A stretch of 64,000 nucleotides of DNA from Nocardia asteroides (GTDB lineage: Bacteria > Actinomycetota > Actinomycetes > Mycobacteriales > Mycobacteriaceae): contig CP082844.1 in the NCBI GenBank assembly GCA_019930625.1, positions 2,232,001-2,296,000 of the forward strand, written 5' to 3'. Positions 53,701-61,034 of the stretch are shown here, one piece after another. The translations under genes were made by a program, and so were the position numbers. The notes below the pieces were generated by a model. That model was not told where the DNA came from and did not search any database. It was given only the letters and a program-made list of their open reading frames with translations. Position 1 is the first letter of the stretch. The number at the start of each line of letters is the position of its first letter.

Positions 53701-54279
53701 ACGCGGCTGGACGAGGGCGCGCGCATCGCCGCCGACAACAGGCTGCCGCGGCTGGCCGCGCACATCCGGGCGGAACGTCTGCGGCTGGGCATGCCGATGG
53801 AGGCCGCGGATCGCCGATACACCGATCCCAGCGAGCACACGCCGCTGCAAGCGGGTCATCGGCTGACCGGCGCCGCCCTGCTCACCGCCGAGGCGGAGGA
53901 ACTCGCCGCGATCCGCGTGCTGCTCGTCGAACATCGGATCGGTTCCGACGACCGGGCGGTGCGCCGTGCCCGCGCGCTGTACGGCCACACGCTCGAGAAG
54001 GACCGCCCGCGCGCGCAATTGGACGCCGCGCTACTACTCGCGGAATGCCTGGCCGCCTCGGGCTGGGTGGGCGAGGCCACCAACCTGCTATTGCCCTCCG
54101 TCGCGACCTGCGCCGACCTCGGCTGGACCAGGCCGCTGCTGGACGCGGGCCCCGGCGTGGTCGGCATCCTGCGCGTGCTGCACGCCGACCTGCCCGCGTC
54201 GGCGCAGGTCGGTGACATCGAGCTACCCGCCCCGTTTTTGGCCGAACTCCTGAACGAGGCGGGCAGCCAGGCCTACTGA
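50701..54279 (+). CDS. pknK: Serine/threonine kinase with MalT/LuxR-type ATPase regulator region, PknK-like (1,192 aa)
   Basis: ATG at 50701 follows GAGGTGATCAC; the GTG at 50686 lies upstream of that site and is less likely. The kinase domain (about 38-300) is complete: GRGGFG loop 45-50, K67, HRD 159-161, DFG 179-181 and APE 204-206. A Pro/Thr-rich linker follows. The STAND/MalT-like ATPase begins near 370, with Walker A PAGFGKST (403-410) and IVEDWHRI as Walker B. Residues about 650-1192 are TPR-like helices. M. tuberculosis PknK has the same layout and controls transcription and growth. No LuxR-type DNA-binding domain is seen at the C-terminus, so output may be through protein contacts or phosphorylation. 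Confidence 0.88.
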   Translation: MNPQTRSGRVGPDATAAEANTQRQPPLAIADELEAMGLSGAVEIGRGGFGVVYRCVQTALDRVVAVKVLSSEIDAESRERFLREEQAMGKLSGHPNIVDILQVDVTLTGMPLIVMPYCTHGSLEKLIRDQGPLTWADSLRAGVKLAGAIESAHRARILHRDVKPANVLLSGYGEPQLTDFGIARIPGGFRTSSSMITGSPAFTAPEVLKGDEPTIRSDVYGLGSTLFALLTGHAAFERQAGERVVAQFLRITTQPVPDLREQDIPPDVADVIEQAMSPNPRDRPASAYEFGEMLRAVQRSHDQLPDDMALLDTTQEPEPTTHTAVGGPTVAWTGSRPAVTARRSWPLTLRPVVSQHSGATTTPPTAVTKFRPPTPTREPIPRPRLLDILRGGGRRRLAVIHAPAGFGKSTLAAQWRAELAEGSAAVAWIGIDRDDDNEIWLLAHLIQAIRRVHPDVGAGLDQVLEERPADAVAFVVPTLIEEIHTAGKTVVVIVEDWHRITDAGAHRAMEALLDNGCHHLRFVVTSREQSGLPTGRMRVHDELVEIGSAALRLTEAETRQILVDRNGFDLTPDQVTEIHTATDGWPAAIQLVGLSLRGNADPAQLIATLSEGNHGIREYLAENVLDTLEPRMLEFLMSIAVTERVCGSLAAALSGESDAEQLLEQAEQRELFLRRIEHDPEWFRLQPLFAEHLRTRLDRVHPGKLKSLHRKASRWYAEHQLLRKSVDHALAATDLKMALDLLESGGMDLIDGSRLATLLGSVSKLPMQQVASRSKLLIAVARANVNLQQSGAARNALGRLSNILARGSTGDADVRLQRCQAAVLAASDQIARDHTEGVLDRVADCLQHPDDLPAWTVSTAANLTTFVHLCGFDFEGARQTQAWAQEYHERSKDPLGLVFGRCGEGAAAYEQLDVATATRCFQQAWDSAHERSGPRSHAVRVTAALLGEMSYRRGDLETADRLLDESHELVTRVGPVDFLISTFVVGARVKAVRGDLFTAATRLDEGARIAADNRLPRLAAHIRAERLRLGMPMEAADRRYTDPSEHTPLQAGHRLTGAALLTAEAEELAAIRVLLVEHRIGSDDRAVRRARALYGHTLEKDRPRAQLDAALLLAECLAASGWVGEATNLLLPSVATCADLGWTRPLLDAGPGVVGILRVLHADLPASAQVGDIELPAPFLAELLNEAGSQAY

Positions 54280-54289
54280 ACGAAGCGGG

Positions 54290-55606
54290 TTACGGCTGCC
54301 ACCACGGGCGCAGCGGTACGGTCCAGTCGCCGTCGGCGGGCAGTTTGACGCCGAGCACCTGGTGCAGCTGAACCACGTTGCGCTGGAAGCCGAGCCGGCA
54401 GCCCGCCATGTACAGGCCCCACACCTTCGCGGTGCCCTCGCCGACCTCCGCGACGCAGGCGTCCCAGTCGGCGACCAGATTCTTGCACCATTCGTGCAGC
54501 GTGAAGGCGTAGTGCTCGCGCAGATTCTCCTCGTGCAGCACTTCCAGCCCGATGTTCTGGATCTCGGAGATGATCCGGCCCGAACCGATCAACTCGCCGT
54601 CCGGGAACACGTAGCGGTCGATGAAATCACCCGCCTTGGTGGTGCGGGTGTTGTCCGGGCGGGTGATGCAGTGATTGAGGAACAGGCCGCCGTCGCGCAG
54701 CTTGCTCTTGATGTAGTCGAAGTAGAACGGGTAGTTGTGCACCCCGATGTGCTCGGTGAGCCCGATCGAGGACACCGCGTCGAATTCGCCCTCCGGCACG
54801 TCGCGGTAGTCGGAATGACGCACTTCCGCCAGGTCGGTCAGGCCTTCCTCGGCGATCTTCTTCTGCGCCCAGTCCGCCTGCTCGGCCGAGAGCGTCGCAC
54901 CGATCACCTTGACGCCGCGCTTGGCGGCATAGCGCACCATGCCGCCCCACCCGCAGCCGATGTCGAGCAGTCGGTCGCCCTCCTTCAACCGCAGCTTCTC
55001 GAACACCAGGCGGTATTTGTTCTCCTGCGCTTGCTCCAGCGTCCAGTTCTCCTCGCCGTAGACCGCGCAGGTGTAGGTCATCGACGGGCCGAGTACGTAC
55101 TCGTAGAAGGTGTTCGAGACGTCGTAGTGATGATGGATGGCTTCGGCGTCGCGGGTCTTGGAGTGGCGCAGGCCTTCGAAGGCGATGCGGCGCCAGCGCG
55201 GCAGGGTCTCCTGGGGCGGCGGGGCGACCGGCTTGAGCCGCTCCCAGCCGAGGGAGCGCGCGATGGTCACCAGAGCCAGCGCGGAAGGCCGCCGGAACTT
55301 CAGCCCGTCCAGCGCCTTCAGGATCTCGTACGGATCACCGGGGTGCACGCCGGTGATGGTCATGTCGCCGGCGATGTAGGCGCGGGCCATGCCCAGGTCG
55401 CCGGGAGCCGTCGCCAGATAGTTGATGCCGCGCGGGGTCCGGATCTCCAGTGTGTACTGCGAGTCCTCCGGGCCGGTCGCGCTGCCGTCGTAGGCCGTCA
55501 GCCGGATCGGCACCGGGCCCTCGACGAGGGTCTCGAAGATCTCGGCAATGCTGAGCTTGGTCCCGAGATCGGCGAAGACATCGGAACGGTCCTTGAAAGT
55601 CGTCAT
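54290..55606 (-). CDS. Cyclopropane-fatty-acyl-phospholipid synthase family methyltransferase, Rv3720-like (438 aa)
   Basis: The ATG at 55606 overlaps the end of the oxidoreductase gene by 4 bp (ATGA). Residues 1-150 are the N-terminal domain of long CFA synthases. The SAM-binding motif LLDIGCGWGGM lies at 213-223, the family hallmark HHHYDVSNTFYEYVLGPSMTY at about 158-178, and SSIGLTEHIG supplies the active-site Glu. It would transfer a methyl group to the double bond of a phospholipid-bound unsaturated fatty acid. The pairing with an FAD oxidoreductase resembles the two-gene systems that make 10-methyl branched fatty acids such as tuberculostearate. By position it looks orthologous to Rv3720 rather than Rv0447c, so the product is uncertain. 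Confidence 0.85.
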   Translation of the reverse strand: MTTFKDRSDVFADLGTKLSIAEIFETLVEGPVPIRLTAYDGSATGPEDSQYTLEIRTPRGINYLATAPGDLGMARAYIAGDMTITGVHPGDPYEILKALDGLKFRRPSALALVTIARSLGWERLKPVAPPPQETLPRWRRIAFEGLRHSKTRDAEAIHHHYDVSNTFYEYVLGPSMTYTCAVYGEENWTLEQAQENKYRLVFEKLRLKEGDRLLDIGCGWGGMVRYAAKRGVKVIGATLSAEQADWAQKKIAEEGLTDLAEVRHSDYRDVPEGEFDAVSSIGLTEHIGVHNYPFYFDYIKSKLRDGGLFLNHCITRPDNTRTTKAGDFIDRYVFPDGELIGSGRIISEIQNIGLEVLHEENLREHYAFTLHEWCKNLVADWDACVAEVGEGTAKVWGLYMAGCRLGFQRNVVQLHQVLGVKLPADGDWTVPLRPWWQP

Positions 55607-57045
55607 TTGCGTTGCACCGCCTTCGAATACAAATCCAGCAGGCGCTGGTCCGGGTCATAGCGTTTCTTGAGTTCGGTGTAGGTGGTTCCGCCGTAGAGCG
55701 CCGCGAACTCATCCTTGCCGTAGAAAGAATCCGAGTACAGCGACTTATGACCGTCGAACTCGGTCACCGTGCGTTCGATGGCGCGGTTGGCCGCGCCTTC
55801 TTGCTGCCCGGGGACGGTGGGCACGGCCGACCAGAATCCGACATTCACGTAGGTCCGGTCCGGCTCCAAGGGATACAGCGGCCAGGTCCGTTCGCCCGGC
55901 AGATTCGTGGCGCCGGTCTCGCGCAAACGCAGCGGGCACAGCCAGATCGGCTCGATCGGGACCTCGCGCAGGAACCATTCCACGAAGTCGGCGGTGCGTT
56001 CCACCGGCACTTCGACGTCCTGCACCACCCGTTCGCGCGGAGGGTTGCCCTTGCGGGCTTCCAGCCTGTCACCGATGTGGTACTTGTGGTCCAGCGCCAC
56101 GAGCTTCCAGTAGAAGCTGCTGCGCCGGTAGCGTTTCGGCCAGAACCGGCGGATCTTGGGGTTCTGCGCGCCGAAGGCGCGCGAGCACCAGAACCAGTCG
56201 GTGTCCCAGCGCCACAGGTAGTCGTGGATGGTCAGGCGGTCGCGCTTGGGCGTGTCGCCGTCGTGCTGGATGGACCGGTAGTAGATGTCCATCCCGGTGT
56301 AGTCGCCGACCGGGCCCGGCTCGTCGGTCCCGCGGCCCAGTGTCAGGTAGCTCTCCTCGGCGGAGAACACGACGCCGTCGAGGTAGTCGACTCGCTCGCC
56401 CTCGTAGGTCCGGTCCGCGACGATCGTCGCGAGGGTGGCTTCCAGTGCGCGCAGATCACGAAAACGCACGTGCCGCAGCGCGACGTACGGCTGCACCCGT
56501 TCCAGTTCGATCTTCAGCCGGACCGTGTAACCCAGCGTGCCGTAGGAGTTCGGGAAGCCGCGGAACAGATCGGCGTGCTCGTTGTCCGGCGTCGCGGTGA
56601 GGATCTCGCCCGCGCCGGTGAGCACGTCCATCTCCAGCACCGACTCGTGGGGTAGACCGCTGCGGAAGGAGGTCGACTCGATGCCGAGGCCGGTGACCGC
56701 GCCGCCCAGCGTGATCGTCTTGAGCTGTGGAACGACCAGCGGCACGAGCCCGTACGGGAGGGTGGCGGCGACCAGCTCCTCGTAGGTGGTCATGCCGGCG
56801 ACGTCGGCGGTCTCGGCGACCGGGTCCACCGCGATGACCCGGGTCAGCCCGGAGACATCGAGACCGGGCGCGGGGTTCGCGGCCCTGGCGCGGAAGAGGT
56901 TCGAGGTCTTCTTCGCCAACCGGACGTTGGCGTGCTCGGGTATCGCGCGGTAACTCGCCAATAGGCGGTCGACGCCCGCTCGATGCGCGGCAAATCCTGA
57001 TTCGCGTGCGGCCGGTGCGTGTCCGGCCTTCCCCAACAGACTCAC
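55603..57045 (-). CDS. FAD-binding oxidoreductase, Rv3719-like (480 aa)
   Basis: GTG at 57045 (VSLLGKAG) is favoured because GAGGGG sits about 5 nt upstream; the GTG at 57051 directly abuts it. The N-terminal half is a PCMH-type FAD-binding domain with LPLVVPQL-like strand order and the loop LGGAVTGLGIESTSFRSGL. The C-terminal half carries LYPLEPDRTYVNVGFW. The family includes DHCR24-like reductases acting on lipid double bonds. Together with the overlapping methyltransferase gene it suggests methylation followed by reduction of a fatty-acyl chain. The substrate is not determined by sequence. Confidence 0.83.
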   Translation of the reverse strand: MSLLGKAGHAPAARESGFAAHRAGVDRLLASYRAIPEHANVRLAKKTSNLFRARAANPAPGLDVSGLTRVIAVDPVAETADVAGMTTYEELVAATLPYGLVPLVVPQLKTITLGGAVTGLGIESTSFRSGLPHESVLEMDVLTGAGEILTATPDNEHADLFRGFPNSYGTLGYTVRLKIELERVQPYVALRHVRFRDLRALEATLATIVADRTYEGERVDYLDGVVFSAEESYLTLGRGTDEPGPVGDYTGMDIYYRSIQHDGDTPKRDRLTIHDYLWRWDTDWFWCSRAFGAQNPKIRRFWPKRYRRSSFYWKLVALDHKYHIGDRLEARKGNPPRERVVQDVEVPVERTADFVEWFLREVPIEPIWLCPLRLRETGATNLPGERTWPLYPLEPDRTYVNVGFWSAVPTVPGQQEGAANRAIERTVTEFDGHKSLYSDSFYGKDEFAALYGGTTYTELKKRYDPDQRLLDLYSKAVQRK

Positions 57046-57250
57046 TGCCACCCCTCGACGCTAGTACGGACGATACGGCGAGGCCACCGCGCGGCCACGG
57101 TCGTGGAGAAATGTCACGCATATGTTGCGAAAGGTAATACCGAATTGTCCGAAGAAGTTCGCCACACGGTCTGCCCTCGGCGTTTTCCCCCCGACCCGGA
57201 CAGGGCAGGATGGGTCTGTCGAGACACCGCATCCGGACAAGGAGCTCATT

Positions 57251-57685
57251 GTGGGACAGGTCAGCGCCAGTAGTTCGATCGACGTGGCAGCGGATCCGCA
57301 GCGCGCGCTGGAGGCCATCGCAGACTACGACACGGTGCGTCCGCGCATTCTCTCGTCGCACTACCGCGACTACAAGGTGGTCGAAGGCGGCAAGGGCGCG
57401 GGAACCGTCGCGGAATGGACTTTGCAGGCCACCGAGAAGCGCTCGCGTAACGTGCACGCGGTCGTCTCGGTATCGGATTCCATTGTCACCGAGCGTGACT
57501 CGAATTCGACCTTGGTGAACACCTGGACCGTCACCCCGGAGGGCGCGGGCGCGCGGGTTACGCTGCGGACCACCTGGAAGGGTGCGGGCGGCGTCAAGGG
57601 CATTTTCGAGGGCATCTTCGCGCCGCTGGGCCTGAAGAAGATCCAGGCCGAGGTACTCGCGAACTTGCAGCGCGAACTGGCCTGA
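57251..57685 (+). CDS. SRPBCC (START-like) family protein, Rv3718c-like (144 aa)
   Basis: GTG at 57251 follows AAGGAGCTCATT, an excellent ribosome binding site. The protein is a single SRPBCC helix-grip domain: VSASSSIDVAADPQRALEAI at the start, central strands (HYRDYKVVEGGKGAGTVAEW), and a C-terminal helix (GLKKIQAEVLANLQREL). Such domains bind hydrophobic ligands in a deep cavity. It is divergent from the FAD oxidoreductase gene, an arrangement also present near dnaX in mycobacteria, so a lipid ligand linked to that pathway is plausible. A strong hairpin at 57691 ends the transcript. Confidence 0.85.
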   Translation: MGQVSASSSIDVAADPQRALEAIADYDTVRPRILSSHYRDYKVVEGGKGAGTVAEWTLQATEKRSRNVHAVVSVSDSIVTERDSNSTLVNTWTVTPEGAGARVTLRTTWKGAGGVKGIFEGIFAPLGLKKIQAEVLANLQRELA

Positions 57686-57690
57686 TCACG

Positions 57691-57731
57691 CGGCGGCGAC
57701 GACGGTCCGGTTCCGGCCGTCGTCGCCGCCG
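57691..57731. terminator. Bidirectional hairpin between SRPBCC and VOC genes
   Basis: CGGCGGCGACGACGG and CCGTCGTCGCCGCCG make a perfect 15-bp stem, and the loop itself contains a CCGG-TT-CCGG inner stem. It lies between convergent genes, immediately after the SRPBCC stop codon. Confidence 0.7.
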
Positions 57732-57759
57732 GGATCGGGCGTTCCATTCGGCGCCGGTT

Positions 57760-58110
57760 CTATTCGGCGGCGATATCGAAGAGATTGCCTTCCGGGTCGG
57801 CCAGTGTCGTCCACTTCGTGCCCCACTCGTCGAAGTCGCCGATGTGCTTCGCGCCGAGGTCGATCGCGCGGCGCACCTGCTCGTCTCCGTCGGGAGCGTG
57901 CAGATCCAGGTGGATCACGTTCTTGCCCGGGTTCTTGTCGGGCACCCGGATGAACATCAGCACCGGGGTGGCGCCCGCGGTCCGGCCGACGGTGGCGAAC
58001 TCCCGGCTCGCGTCGGGGTCGACGGGAGCCTCGAGCAGTCGTGCCCAGAATTCGGCAAGGGCGCCCGCATCGTCGCAGTCGACGGTGACGTGGGCGATCG
58101 AGAGCGTCAT
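57760..58110 (-). CDS. VOC family (glyoxalase/bleomycin-resistance-like) protein (116 aa)
   Basis: ATG at 58110 lies 15 bp after the MerR gene stop, so the two form an operon. One complete VOC domain is present: IAHVTVDCDDAGALAEFWARLLE at the N-terminus, KNVIHLDLHAPDGDEQVRRAIDLGA in the middle, and TTLADPEGNLFDI at the end, the usual metal-ligand region. This size is typical of small single-domain members that act as dimers. Being controlled by a MerR regulator, it may detoxify or sequester a small reactive compound; that is inference. Confidence 0.88.
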   Translation of the reverse strand: MTLSIAHVTVDCDDAGALAEFWARLLEAPVDPDASREFATVGRTAGATPVLMFIRVPDKNPGKNVIHLDLHAPDGDEQVRRAIDLGAKHIGDFDEWGTKWTTLADPEGNLFDIAAE

Positions 58111-58125
58111 GGATATCTCCTTTGT

Positions 58126-58938
58126 TCACGGTTGGGCGATGGGCCAGCACAGTTCGGTTCGGTAGGCGGCGGGATCGTCGGACACGTCCGGGCCGAGCAG
58201 GTACAGCTCGCGGATCGGTTCGGGCAACGCCACATCGTGTTCGGCGACATGACTGCCCAGTGCGCCGTAGGTGCGGTCCAACTCGTCGAACGAACCCTCG
58301 TGCACGGTGACGGCGAACCGGCGCTCGGGCAGTTCGACGGCGCAAACCCCTGAGGGCAGGACGATGCCTGCGTCGGCGACCGGAACGAACGCGACGACCT
58401 CGCCCTCGTCCTCTTCGAAGAAGCCGGTGCCGTAGGTCGCCCCGCCGACACCGGCGGGCGCGATCCCGGCGGTGGCCAGCGCCTCGTACAAGGTTCGGAA
58501 TGCCACTTCGCACCATGCGTCGATGTGTTCCCCGGCCACCACCGCGCGCAGGGCCGCAGCCGGGAACGCCGGAACTACGCGATATTCCACGGCGATCGGG
58601 GCCGAGGGGGTCAGCAGCGAACGCAGCGATGCCACGACCGCGCGGGTACGCATCAGCTCCGCCTCCATGCGCTCCAGATGCTTACGCAGCGCGGTGTCGC
58701 GGGCGTCCTCGTCCGGCGCGGCGAGCACGGCGCGAATCTCCGGTACCGGCATGTCCAGTTCGCGCAATCGCCGGATCAGCTGTGCCTGCGCCACCTGCGC
58801 CGTCGAGTACCGCCGATAGCCCGAACTCGCGTCGACGCCGACCGGAGCGAGCAGGTCGATCTCGTGGTAGTAGCGCAACGTCTTCACGCTGAGGTGGCTC
58901 AGCCTGGAGAACTCCCCGATGGGGACGGTTGCCGTCAT
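58126..58938 (-). CDS. MerR-family transcriptional regulator with GyrI-like effector domain (270 aa)
   Basis: ATG at 58938 (MTATVPIGEFSRL) is favoured: the promoter spacing described at 58952-58975 places the transcription start at or near this codon, giving a leaderless message. Residues 8-75 are the MerR winged helix (IGEFSRLSHLSVKTLRYYHEIDLLAP and GYRRYS). A dimerisation helix follows (LRKHLERMEAELMRTRAVVASL, about 95-115). Residues about 122-270 form a GyrI-like ligand-binding domain of the BmrR/Rob class. It probably senses a hydrophobic or cationic compound and controls its own operon with the VOC gene. Confidence 0.9.
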   Translation of the reverse strand: MTATVPIGEFSRLSHLSVKTLRYYHEIDLLAPVGVDASSGYRRYSTAQVAQAQLIRRLRELDMPVPEIRAVLAAPDEDARDTALRKHLERMEAELMRTRAVVASLRSLLTPSAPIAVEYRVVPAFPAAALRAVVAGEHIDAWCEVAFRTLYEALATAGIAPAGVGGATYGTGFFEEDEGEVVAFVPVADAGIVLPSGVCAVELPERRFAVTVHEGSFDELDRTYGALGSHVAEHDVALPEPIRELYLLGPDVSDDPAAYRTELCWPIAQP

Positions 58939-58951
58939 GGCACCAGCCAAC

Positions 58952-58975
58952 ACCCTCCAGCGGCGGGAGGGTCAA
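58952..58975 (-). promoter_or_regulatory. MerR-type operator/promoter of the merR-VOC operon
   Basis: Read on the minus strand, TTGACC serves as -35 and is followed by ACCCTCC-N7-GGAGGGT, the GC-rich dyad used by many actinobacterial MerR regulators. A 19-bp spacer would put the -10 at 58945-58950 (TTGGCT), poor by itself as expected for an activator-dependent promoter, and transcription would begin at the ATG. Confidence 0.65.
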
Positions 58976-58988
58976 CGGCGCCCGGTGT

Positions 58989-59780
58989 TCAGGCGAGCGC
59001 GAAGGTCAGCAGGAGCGTGGTCTGCAACGCGCCGCGCCACCAGGAGTAGCCGAACCACACACCCGGGGTGACTTCCCGGATCTCGTCGTAGACCTGCGGC
59101 GACGGGGAGGGGGTGTAGTTCAGCGCCCAGATCGGCTGCCCGTCGGTGAGAGCGGGGGCCACGTAGACGTCGGCGCGCCAGCCCTCGATGCCCGCGCCGG
59201 TGAGGCGGTTCATCAGGTAGCCGCCGTCCGGGCCGGTGTAGAAGGTCTTGCCGATCCACAGCGGGGGTGCGATGGCCTGCATGACCGGCGGGCGGGTCAC
59301 CCAGCCCGCCTTCACACCGGTCGGAACCGCGCCCAGCGGCGCGGCGCGGAAGATGGCGTCCTGCTGCTGCGCCGAGCACCGCGAGCGCAGTGAATCGAGC
59401 GTCGCGGCCTTGTCGTCCGGGTAGAGGACGCAGCCGTTCCCGTAGTCGGCGACGGCGGGGGTGGTCTCGGCCTCGATGGCCTCTTGCCCGTCGATCACCT
59501 CTGTCGACTCGACGATCTCTGTCGACTCGACGATCTCTGTCGACTCGACGATCTCTGTCGACTCGACGATCTCTGTCGACTCGACGATCTCTGTCGACTC
59601 GACGATCTCTGTCGACTCGACGATCCCTGTCGACTCGACGATCTCTGTCGACTCGACGATCTCAGCCTCGACGATCCCCGTGTCGGCGGTGGCTGCCGGC
59701 CCGGCGGCGCCGAGAAAGACACTGGGAACACCGAGCGTGAGCACCAGGGCGCTCAGCAAACGTGCACGGGCTGCGATCAT
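58989..59780 (-). CDS. Secreted protein with nine-fold TEIVES repeat (263 aa)
   Basis: ATG at 59780 follows GGAGACGAAG. Residues 1-32 are a signal peptide (MIAARARLLSALVLTLG onward, cleavage near PAATA). Residues about 37-95 are a tandem hexapeptide repeat (TEIVES) that is acidic and Ile/Val-rich. The C-terminal domain (about 110-263) has two cysteines (GNGCVLYPDD and RSRCSAQQQ) that may pair, and ends with a Trp-rich segment (GVWFGYSWWRGALQ). I do not recognise the domain. The repeat could form a beta-solenoid-like or adhesive stalk. The gene is convergent with nothing nearby and appears monocistronic. Confidence 0.75.
   Translation of the reverse strand: MIAARARLLSALVLTLGVPSVFLGAAGPAATADTGIVEAEIVESTEIVESTGIVESTEIVESTEIVESTEIVESTEIVESTEIVESTEIVESTEVIDGQEAIEAETTPAVADYGNGCVLYPDDKAATLDSLRSRCSAQQQDAIFRAAPLGAVPTGVKAGWVTRPPVMQAIAPPLWIGKTFYTGPDGGYLMNRLTGAGIEGWRADVYVAPALTDGQPIWALNYTPSPSPQVYDEIREVTPGVWFGYSWWRGALQTTLLLTFALA
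59502..59663. repeat. Nine tandem copies of an 18-bp repeat
   Basis: The unit is TGTCGACTCGACGATCTC (plus strand), repeated nine times with only minor changes (one copy has CCC in place of CTC). Each unit contains the palindrome GTCGAC. The unit is a multiple of three, so copy-number changes would keep the reading frame and only alter the length of the TEIVES region. Confidence 0.9.
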
Positions 59781-59973
59781 CTTCGTCTCCAGATTTGGCA
59801 CACCGGTCTCGATCCGGTGTCGATGGTAGGGCGCTGTCGGTCGATCTCCACCGGAACTACCCAACCTGTTATCGACCATGCGCCACGCACATCAGGACTG
59901 TCGGGCCGCGCCGGGGGCGCGGTGCGGCAGGACTAGGCTGGCCGATGACACCTTCTCCAGAGAGGACCCTCCC

Positions 59974-60306
59974 GTGCAGCCAGGTGGTCAGTTCGACATG
60001 CAACAGTTGCTCGCTCAGGCGCAGCAGATGCAGCAGGCGGTGATGGAAGCCCAGGCCGATATCGCGGCGACCGAAGTGGAAGGCGCGGCGGGTGGTGGGC
60101 TGGTCAAGGTCACCATCAAGGCCAGCGGCGAGGTGCTGTCGCTGACCATCGACCCGAAGGCCGTGGATCCCGACGACGTCGAGACCCTGCAGGATCTGGT
60201 CATCGGCGCGGTCAACGACGCGATGTCCAACGCCCAGCGCATCGCCGCCGAACGGCTCGGACCGCTGTCCGGCGGCCTGGGTGGCGGTTCGCTGCCCGGT
60301 TTCTGA
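59974..60306 (+). CDS. ybaB: YbaB/EbfC nucleoid-associated protein (110 aa)
   Basis: GTG at 59974 follows AGAGAGGACCCTCCC. The protein matches the family throughout: [20 protein letters not shown] as N-terminal helix, [44 protein letters not shown] as the core, and a Gly-rich tail. It forms dimers that bind DNA and is nearly always found just upstream of recR, as here (13 bp gap). It belongs to the dnaX-ybaB-recR replication/repair neighbourhood, separated from dnaX in this window by about 14.5 kb. Confidence 0.95.
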   Translation: MQPGGQFDMQQLLAQAQQMQQAVMEAQADIAATEVEGAAGGGLVKVTIKASGEVLSLTIDPKAVDPDDVETLQDLVIGAVNDAMSNAQRIAAERLGPLSGGLGGGSLPGF

Positions 60307-60319
60307 GCCGAGGTAGCAG

Positions 60320-60928
60320 TTGTACGAGGGTCCGGTCCAGGATCTGATCGACGAATTGGGCAAGCTGCCCGGCGTCGGTCCGAAGAGCGCGCAGCGCATC
60401 GCCTTTCACCTGCTCGGGGTGGAACCGCCGGAGATCGACCGGTTGCAGGCCGCGTTGCAGAAGGTGCGCGACGGTGTGCAGTTCTGCGTGACGTGCGGAA
60501 CGGTCTCCGACGGGCAGCTGTGCCGCATCTGCGCCGATCCGCGCCGGGACCGGACCATGATCTGCGTGGTCGAGGAGCCCAAGGACGTGCAGGCGATCGA
60601 GCGCACCAGGGAGTTCCGCGGCCGCTACCACGTGCTCGGTGGCGCGCTCGACCCGCTCAGCGGTATCGGTCCCGACCAGTTGCGGATCCGGGAACTGCTG
60701 GCGCGCATCGGAAACCAGGAGGACGGCGTCGACGTCAGCGAGGTGATCATCGCGACCGATCCGAACACCGAGGGGGAGGCCACCGCCACCTACCTGGTCC
60801 GGATGCTGCGCGACTTCCCCGGCCTGAGCGTCACCAGGCTGGCGTCGGGCCTGCCCATGGGTGGCGACCTGGAGTTCGCCGACGAACTGACCCTCGGACG
60901 CGCGCTGTCCGGGCGGCGCGCGCTGTAG
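60320..60928 (+). CDS. recR: Recombination protein RecR (202 aa)
   Basis: TTG at 60320 follows GAGGTAGCAG, a good ribosome binding site. Residues 1-45 contain the helix-hairpin-helix ([19 protein letters not shown]). C4 zinc finger ligands are in [17 protein letters not shown] (about 56-72). The Toprim segment runs from [14 protein letters not shown] to [20 protein letters not shown]. RecR works with RecO/RecF in daughter-strand gap repair. It is transcribed with ybaB. Confidence 0.96.
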   Translation: MYEGPVQDLIDELGKLPGVGPKSAQRIAFHLLGVEPPEIDRLQAALQKVRDGVQFCVTCGTVSDGQLCRICADPRRDRTMICVVEEPKDVQAIERTREFRGRYHVLGGALDPLSGIGPDQLRIRELLARIGNQEDGVDVSEVIIATDPNTEGEATATYLVRMLRDFPGLSVTRLASGLPMGGDLEFADELTLGRALSGRRAL

Positions 60929-61034
60929 CGGCCTCGCCCGTTCGGCCCGCGGGAAGACAACGCGTCCGAACTCGGTGAACGCGAGTCCGGCGAGCGGTAT
61001 TGCGCCCTGCCGCGGGTGGGTTACCGTGTCGTGG

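Noticed and set aside
55603..57045. Naming the lipid-gene pair tmsA/tmsB
   Set aside because: The layout is alike, but gene order indicates Rv3719/Rv3720-type proteins, so the specific names were not assigned.
59502..59663. CRISPR array
   Set aside because: The 18-bp repeats are contiguous without spacers and are in frame within a coding region.
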